Origin: Chloroflexota bacterium
Lineage (GTDB): Bacteria > Chloroflexota > UBA6077
Direction: 5' to 3'
Assembly (NCBI GenBank): GCA_021806765.1
Contig: JAJZQR010000185.1
Location: 1-10,331, forward strand
DNA: 10,331 nt
The first letter of the stretch is position 1, and each line of letters begins with the position of its first letter. Both the position numbers and the translations under genes were made by a program. This document shows positions 7,151-10,331 of the stretch, in pieces. The notes under the pieces were generated by a model, which had not been told where the DNA came from, searched no databases, and saw only the letters and a program-made list of their open reading frames with translations.

Positions 7151-7498
7151 ATGGAGATGCAGAAGATCTCGGTGGAAAACGCCTGTTCCTTCGCCCACAG
7201 TCTGGACGAGGAGCTATCCAGTCCGGAGCAGTTCTTCGCGGTGACGAGCCAGTGGCTGAAGGAGACGCAGCCGGTGGTGGCGAAGCTCAGCTACGAGATG
7301 GGGATGCGGCTGTGCGGCGGGGAAACCGCGGCCATGGCCGCTCAGGCGGTGGTGGGCTACATGTTGCGGCTGGTGGAGCACAGCGACGCCAACCACGCGC
7401 TCCAGTGCCTGATGGGCGAGGAGTGTCCCCACGCCCACTCCCCTGCTGGCAAGCCGGAGGACGGTCAGCGGAAGTACTGCTGCAAGCGGGCCGGCTAG
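7151..7498 (+). CDS. Cysteine-rich small protein of unknown function, last gene of the operon
   Basis: I do not recognise a family. From ATG 7151 the protein has 115 aa, without signal peptide or membrane segment. Residues 5-85 look helical (SFAHSLDEELSSPEQFF, LKETQPVVAKLSYEMGMRL, AAQAVVGYMLRLVEH). The C-terminus is Cys/His-rich: Cys86, EECPHAH (91-96) and a terminal YCCK (Cys110, Cys111), with further cysteines at 12 and 55. This could bind a metal or act in thiol exchange. GGGAG lies 5 nt before ATG 7151; an ATG at 7157 is equally well served by GAGGAG. The frame is open upstream to 7058 and the codons just before the ATG also look protein-like, so the true start may be earlier. It lies 79 nt after the QmoC-like gene, with no terminator in between, so it is probably co-transcribed. 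Confidence 0.65.
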   Translation: MEMQKISVENACSFAHSLDEELSSPEQFFAVTSQWLKETQPVVAKLSYEMGMRLCGGETAAMAAQAVVGYMLRLVEHSDANHALQCLMGEECPHAHSPAGKPEDGQRKYCCKRAG

Positions 7499-7513
7499 GG
7501 CCCGTCACAGGGA

Positions 7514-7612
7514 TCAGGATAGCTGTCATCCTGAGCGATGAAGTGTCATCCTGAGCGATAGCGAAGGATCTCCAACGCGTCACGAGAGATGCTTCGCTTC
7601 GCTCAGCATGAC
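7514..7612. repeat. Interspersed palindromic repeat (tandem unit plus inverted copy)
   Basis: A 15-base unit GTCATCCTGAGCGAT occurs at 7525-7539 and again at 7545-7559 (20-bp period). The second copy continues as AGCGAAGGATCT to 7571, and an imperfect reverse complement follows at 7587-7612 (AGATGCTTCGCTTCGCTCAGCATGAC), leaving a 15-nt loop. A short TCAGGAT at 7514-7520 also pairs with ATCCTGA at 7528-7534. This matches a palindromic repeat type (GTCATCCTGAGCG...CGAAGGATCT) seen scattered in many bacterial genomes; I cannot assign a named family. It follows the operon directly and could form a strong RNA hairpin. It marks the boundary to the accessory region. Confidence 0.85.
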
Positions 7613-7999
7613 AGGAGCGCGCTGAAGAAACTCCTGGAAGCATCGGCCAGAGGACACGAACCGGTCGAGTTCATCTGCGTCGTCGGTAGCCATCCACTCG
7701 ACTGGGACTACACGGATGGGCGCAAGAACTCTCGTGAGATGCTTGCCTCCTTCGACGCTCGGATCGTGATGTACGACGAACTGATCCAGGACGCCTACGC
7801 CGCTTACCAGGAGTACCTAGAGCAAGACGAGGAAACGGGACGCATCGCGCGACTCATCGAGAGCATAGAGACCCCATGGCTCGACGGGCCGGATGGAGCC
7901 GAAGAAGTGAGAGAGATCAGGTCTCCCGGCGAAGTGGTCATGCCGCTCGTTCCCGCCGAGTCACCACAGACACAATACACGGATGGCCCGATCCTGTGA
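7589..7999 (+). pseudogene. Truncated gene resembling the C-terminus of Shedu/DUF4263-type nucleases
   Basis: The open frame encodes 136 aa, but its first ten residues (MLRFAQHDRS) come from the palindromic repeat, so the annotated start is probably not original. The recognisable part runs from about residue 11: VEFICVVGSHPLDWDY, then REMLASFDARIVMYDELIQDAYAAYQEYLEQ. A short hydrophobic 'IVG' strand followed some 30 residues later by an xxYDELL-type helix is how DUF4263 (Shedu SduA) proteins end. The catalytic PD-(D/E)XK part would lie upstream and is missing, as if the repeat had replaced it. No ribosome binding site was found before ATG 7589. It overlaps the next gene by GTGA. The family call is tentative, from memory of the motif; a small intact protein with this domain alone is the alternative. 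Confidence 0.45.
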
Positions 8000-8730
8000 C
8001 CGTCGGCGCCAAACCCCGTGATCCCGATGCCGTCGCCAGAGCGTTGAGTCGGTGCTTCGGTCTTCCGACTCTCGGTAACAAGCGGAACCCCTTGGACGAA
8101 CTGCTCTACGTTGTGTTGTCCGTGCGTACCCCTCCTAGTAGCTACCAGGAGGGGTACCTTCGACTAAGGCGAGATTTCCCGCGATGGGACTACCTTGTAG
8201 ACGCCGACGTGTCCGACATCGCCGCCATCACCCGCGGAGGGCTGCAGAGGAAGAAAGCCGACCAGATTCGAGGCATTGCAAGGAAGATACGGCAAGCCTT
8301 CGGACGGGTCACACTCGCCCCGTTGCGCCGGATGGGAGACCGTCAGGCCGAGGAGTTCCTGCTATCACTGCCCGGAGTGGGAGTCAAGACGGCAAGGTGC
8401 GTGCTGATATACTCTCTCGATAGGGAAGCCTTCCCAGTCGACACTCACTGCCTTAGAGTGGTGCGACGGCTAGGATGGATTGACCCGGCTGCTCCACTGA
8501 CGAGGGCTCTAGCCGACCAGATCCAAGACCTGATACCGAGGGCCTTGCGCAAGACGTTGCACGTTGCGATGATCGCACTCGGAAGAACTATCTGTCTGCC
8601 GAGGGTCCCTGCGTGCGTACGCTGTCCAATCCTCGTTCATTGCCCCACCGGCAGCCTCCGACTCATGGAGACGGGGTCCGGTCATTCCGCCTTCCCCAAG
8701 GCGCAGGCGCCCGGACCGGCGTCTCTGTGA
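7996..8730 (+). CDS. Endonuclease III-like HhH-GPD DNA glycosylase/lyase
   Basis: This is a DNA base-excision enzyme of the Nth/MutY/MIG superfamily, 244 aa. The helix-hairpin-helix is LPGVGVKTARCVL, with Lys131 at the catalytic lysine position; Asp149 in FPVDTH is exactly 18 residues later, as in E. coli Nth (Lys120/Asp138). A C-terminal [4Fe-4S] loop is complete: Cys200, Cys207, Cys210, Cys216 (spacing 6-2-5). The Nth motif LSxQTxD reads LSVRTPPSS (41-49) here, so the Gln that fills the DNA gap is an Arg, which suggests an altered substrate. The GTG at 7996 overlaps the upstream stop (GTGA); a longer frame from 7876 would only add out-of-frame Arg-rich sequence. A tail of about 25 residues follows the cluster. 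Coupling to a nuclease-like fragment hints at a restriction or defence role rather than housekeeping repair. Confidence 0.88.
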   Translation: MTVGAKPRDPDAVARALSRCFGLPTLGNKRNPLDELLYVVLSVRTPPSSYQEGYLRLRRDFPRWDYLVDADVSDIAAITRGGLQRKKADQIRGIARKIRQAFGRVTLAPLRRMGDRQAEEFLLSLPGVGVKTARCVLIYSLDREAFPVDTHCLRVVRRLGWIDPAAPLTRALADQIQDLIPRALRKTLHVAMIALGRTICLPRVPACVRCPILVHCPTGSLRLMETGSGHSAFPKAQAPGPASL

Positions 8731-8740
8731 GCCGCCCCCC

Positions 8741-9381
8741 CTACCTCTCCACCGCCTTCTTCGCCCCGGTGTACAGCCCGCTGGCGCTTAGCCCCAACGC
8801 CCGCCCCCACATCACGGCGTCCAGCCACGCCTCGGAGCCCGGCAACTGCTGCGAAGCGACGTAGCCCACGGAGATCGTCAGACCTAGCACGATCGTGCTA
8901 GCGGCGTCGCCCAAGGCGTATCCAGCCCCACCCTCTTCGCGGTCTCCACCAGCCCGATGATCAACGGTGTCGCCAGGATCCCAGCATACTCGGTAGGCGC
9001 CTCAGCGTCCGTCAGATTATTCCTGTAGAGCTTCCTACCCACCACACAGGTGGCTTGCCCTACGTCAAACAGTTTCCGGTATCTCCGAGCCGCTCGGTGC
9101 CCCGGAATCGCTCCGTAGGCCGAATCACCACCTCCCGCGTCCGCCATCTCCTCTGCCCTAGCCTCGATAGACCTTGGCACGCGCCGCCAGCGGTGGTTCA
9201 GCGCCGCCGCCCACCTCTCCCGTTTGGCGATCCCCGGCGCCTTCACCGCCTCCGCCATGGCGGTCACCAGCGACTCCACCCGCGCCGCGAACTCCGGACG
9301 CTGCTTCCACTTGTCCTGCGCCAGGCGTGACACCCCCTACCTAGCCGCGATCCCCTCGGTGTTCAGGTGATCCTCAGCCAT
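8741..9381 (-). pseudogene. Decayed phage remnant: HTH packaging-type protein joined to a holin-like protein
   Basis: Leftward from ATG 9381 the frame reads MAEDHLNTEGIAAR, then TAG (9339-9337), then GVSRLAQDKWKQRPEFAARVE; the amber codon falls inside a helix-turn-helix where a Leu would be expected. It continues with KAPGIAKRERWAAALNHRWRR and IEARAEEMA-(D)A-GGGDS, a pattern I associate with phage HTH (phBC6A51 or small-terminase-like) proteins. After a stretch without clear homology comes a holin-like membrane segment, YAGILATPLIIGLVETAKRVG, which stops at TAG 8886-8884. Restoring one base at the CG of 8891-8890 carries it on as IVLGLTISVGYVASQQLPG and ALGLSASGLYTGAKKAVER to TAG 8743-8741. 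A shorter frame from GTG 9333 to 8884 is open but broken at both ends. It is convergent with the glycosylase gene, 10 bp away. Confidence 0.6.
8884..8901. repeat. 18-bp perfect palindrome
   Basis: CTAGCACGATCGTGCTAG is identical to its reverse complement over all 18 bases; flanking bases (C on both sides) do not extend it. It coincides with the point where the holin-like frame is broken. Adding the presumed lost base would disrupt the palindrome, so it may be a by-product of the deletion rather than a binding site. Confidence 0.8.
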
Positions 9382-9728
9382 GAGTAGGGCTGCTTGTTCC
9401 CTTTTCCTCGTCCATGCAAACCCCACTGTTCCACCACTCCAATTCCTCTCGCTTGTGTGCGGCCTGCACGACCATCTCGACCTGCTCGCCGCGCCTGTGA
9501 CCAAACGGCTTGTGCAAGCCTCGTCCTTGCGATATCCTCATTCCAAACCGGGATACCTGACCTCCCTCGCTGACCGCTCGCGGGTTTTCCTTGGCGTCTA
9601 CCGGACCACAACTTGCGGAGAGCCGCAGGCGGTTGCGTGAGGCGGGATACTGGTAGTTCGCGCTGGCGTACCGCCGATGGGCAAAGCTCTTTTCGGGGCG
9701 TCCATCCTCATGCCGTGGGAGGCCACTG
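9382..9728. other. About 350 bp with no convincing gene
   Basis: No recognisable gene was found here. On the minus strand one frame is open from about 9757 down to TGA 9376-9374, where it overlaps the ATG of the phage remnant. Its only ATG with appreciable coding left is at 9541 (55 aa, ending near REELEWWNSGVCMDEEKG), without a ribosome binding site. A small hairpin TGCGG-AGAG-CCGCA lies at 9614-9627. The segment may be the eroded flank of the phage remnant or a non-coding leader of the ATPase gene; neither can be decided from sequence. Confidence 0.4.
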
Positions 9729-10331
9729 TTGCTGGAACCTAGTGTGGTCGCGACCGGAGCCGCTCAGACAACAGATCTCGGCAACACCATCTACCTTAGG
9801 TACCTGGACCACCCCAGGCACGTGAGCCGCTTCATCTCCGCCGTGAATAGGATCCTCAGGGCGGCGTATCCGGGCGTCATTGTGGACGCAACTGACGCTG
9901 GCCGAGCCTTCCCCAACGCATGCGTACCCATTACCGCGATCATTCAGCTCCTCCGTGACAGAGGCCTCCAAGTAGACGTCCGTTCGAGAGGCTTTCCTGA
10001 TCGCGCTCGATTCGGCCAGCCTCTGCCCGCAACCCCCCAGACCCTCGCTGCGGAAACCGATCCCATCTCACGGGTGTGGCTCTTTCAAGACGAGAAGATG
10101 GTGAACGATCTCGTGACTGCGCTGTCTCACAGCATCATGGAGAGAATCGAGTGCGGCCCAGGTGTCATGGAATCCTTTGAGTGGAGCCTCAACGAGGTCA
10201 TGGACAACGTACTCCAGCACTCTCAGGCTTCGGCCGGGTATGCCATGGTTCAGGTCCACGCTGCCACAAAACGGCTTGCCATCTGCGTCGCAGACTTTGG
10301 CTTGGGCATCTACGGCACCCTTGCCCAATCA
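9729..10331 (+). CDS. STAS-like plus GHKL (histidine-kinase-type) ATPase regulatory protein, 5' part
   Basis: The frame is open for 201 codons and runs off the window. Residues 18-85 look like a STAS-like alpha/beta domain (GVIVDATDAG, then ITAIIQLLRDRGLQVDV). Residues 115-201 begin a GHKL ATPase: the N-box FEWSLNEVMDNVLQHS (150-165) with Glu156, Asn160 and His164, a YAMVQVHAATKRLAICV strand pair, and the G1 box VADFGLGIYG (187-196) with Asp189, Gly191 and Gly193. Such ATPases resemble anti-sigma kinases (SpoIIAB/RsbW type) and often lie beside a STAS-like antagonist. The TTG at 9729 was chosen because GGGAGG lies 6 nt upstream; the in-frame GTG at 9744 has none. No H-box is visible, so a sensor kinase is unlikely. 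The rest of the protein is outside the window. Confidence 0.75.
   Translation, partial: MLEPSVVATGAAQTTDLGNTIYLRYLDHPRHVSRFISAVNRILRAAYPGVIVDATDAGRAFPNACVPITAIIQLLRDRGLQVDVRSRGFPDRARFGQPLPATPQTLAAETDPISRVWLFQDEKMVNDLVTALSHSIMERIECGPGVMESFEWSLNEVMDNVLQHSQASAGYAMVQVHAATKRLAICVADFGLGIYGTLAQS

Noticed and set aside
7487..7504. Hairpin CGGGCC-N6-GGCCCG across the stop of the last operon gene as a terminator
   Set aside because: There is no T-run after it and it overlaps the coding end. The following palindromic repeat is an equally likely place for termination.
7525..7612. CRISPR-like array
   Set aside because: Two direct copies at a 20-bp period with a 5-bp gap plus an inverted copy form a palindromic repeat, without spacers or cas genes.
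7876..7995. N-terminal extension of the glycosylase from ATG 7876
   Set aside because: The 40 extra residues are an Arg/Ser-rich shadow of the upstream frame. The GTG at 7996 has the coupling overlap, and the family's sequence starts there.
9613..9825. Rightward 70-codon frame over the ATPase start
   Set aside because: It is out of frame with the GHKL motifs and shows no domain; the TTG 9729 frame explains the region.

Overview
This is a bacterial window with GC-rich coding DNA. The gene content (two HdrA-family flavoproteins, an MvhD-like protein, a QmoC-like membrane protein, DsrE2 and TusA) points to a strict anaerobe with sulfur or disulfide-linked electron transfer. A high-GC anaerobic Bacillota or a similar deep-branching anaerobe would fit, but no rRNA or other taxonomic marker is present, so this is inference.

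Region 1 (1-1007): a leftward partial gene encodes an excisionase-type helix-turn-helix fused to a PocR ligand-sensing domain. It is divergent from a rightward operon across a 247 bp intergenic region that holds a good sigma-A-type promoter for the operon and several short palindromes.

Region 2 (1008-7498): a tight rightward operon runs DsrE2 sulfur-carrier-like protein, TusA, MvhD-like protein, a short QmoA-like HdrA, a long HdrA, a small winged-helix-like protein, a QmoC-like HdrC/cytochrome b fusion, and a Cys-rich protein of unknown family. Spacing is -8 to about 14 nt until the QmoC-like gene, with ATGA overlaps around the winged-helix gene. A plausible reading is a membrane-anchored, Qmo-like flavin/iron-sulfur module that moves electrons between the quinone pool and a soluble thiol or persulfide partner, with TusA and DsrE2 as sulfane-sulfur carriers. 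No HdrB (CCG-domain) subunit and no AprAB or Dsr genes are in the window.

Region 3 (7499-10331): an accessory region, visibly less GC-biased at third codon positions. It starts with an interspersed palindromic repeat. Next come a truncated gene resembling the C-terminus of Shedu/DUF4263 nucleases and an endonuclease III-like glycosylase coupled to it by a GTGA overlap. These are followed by a decayed leftward phage remnant (helix-turn-helix packaging-type protein plus holin-like protein) with an in-frame amber codon and an apparent one-base deletion. About 350 bp without a convincing gene separates this from the 5' part of a rightward regulatory ATPase (GHKL fold), which runs off the window. 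No tRNA, rRNA, CRISPR array or intact insertion sequence was seen.
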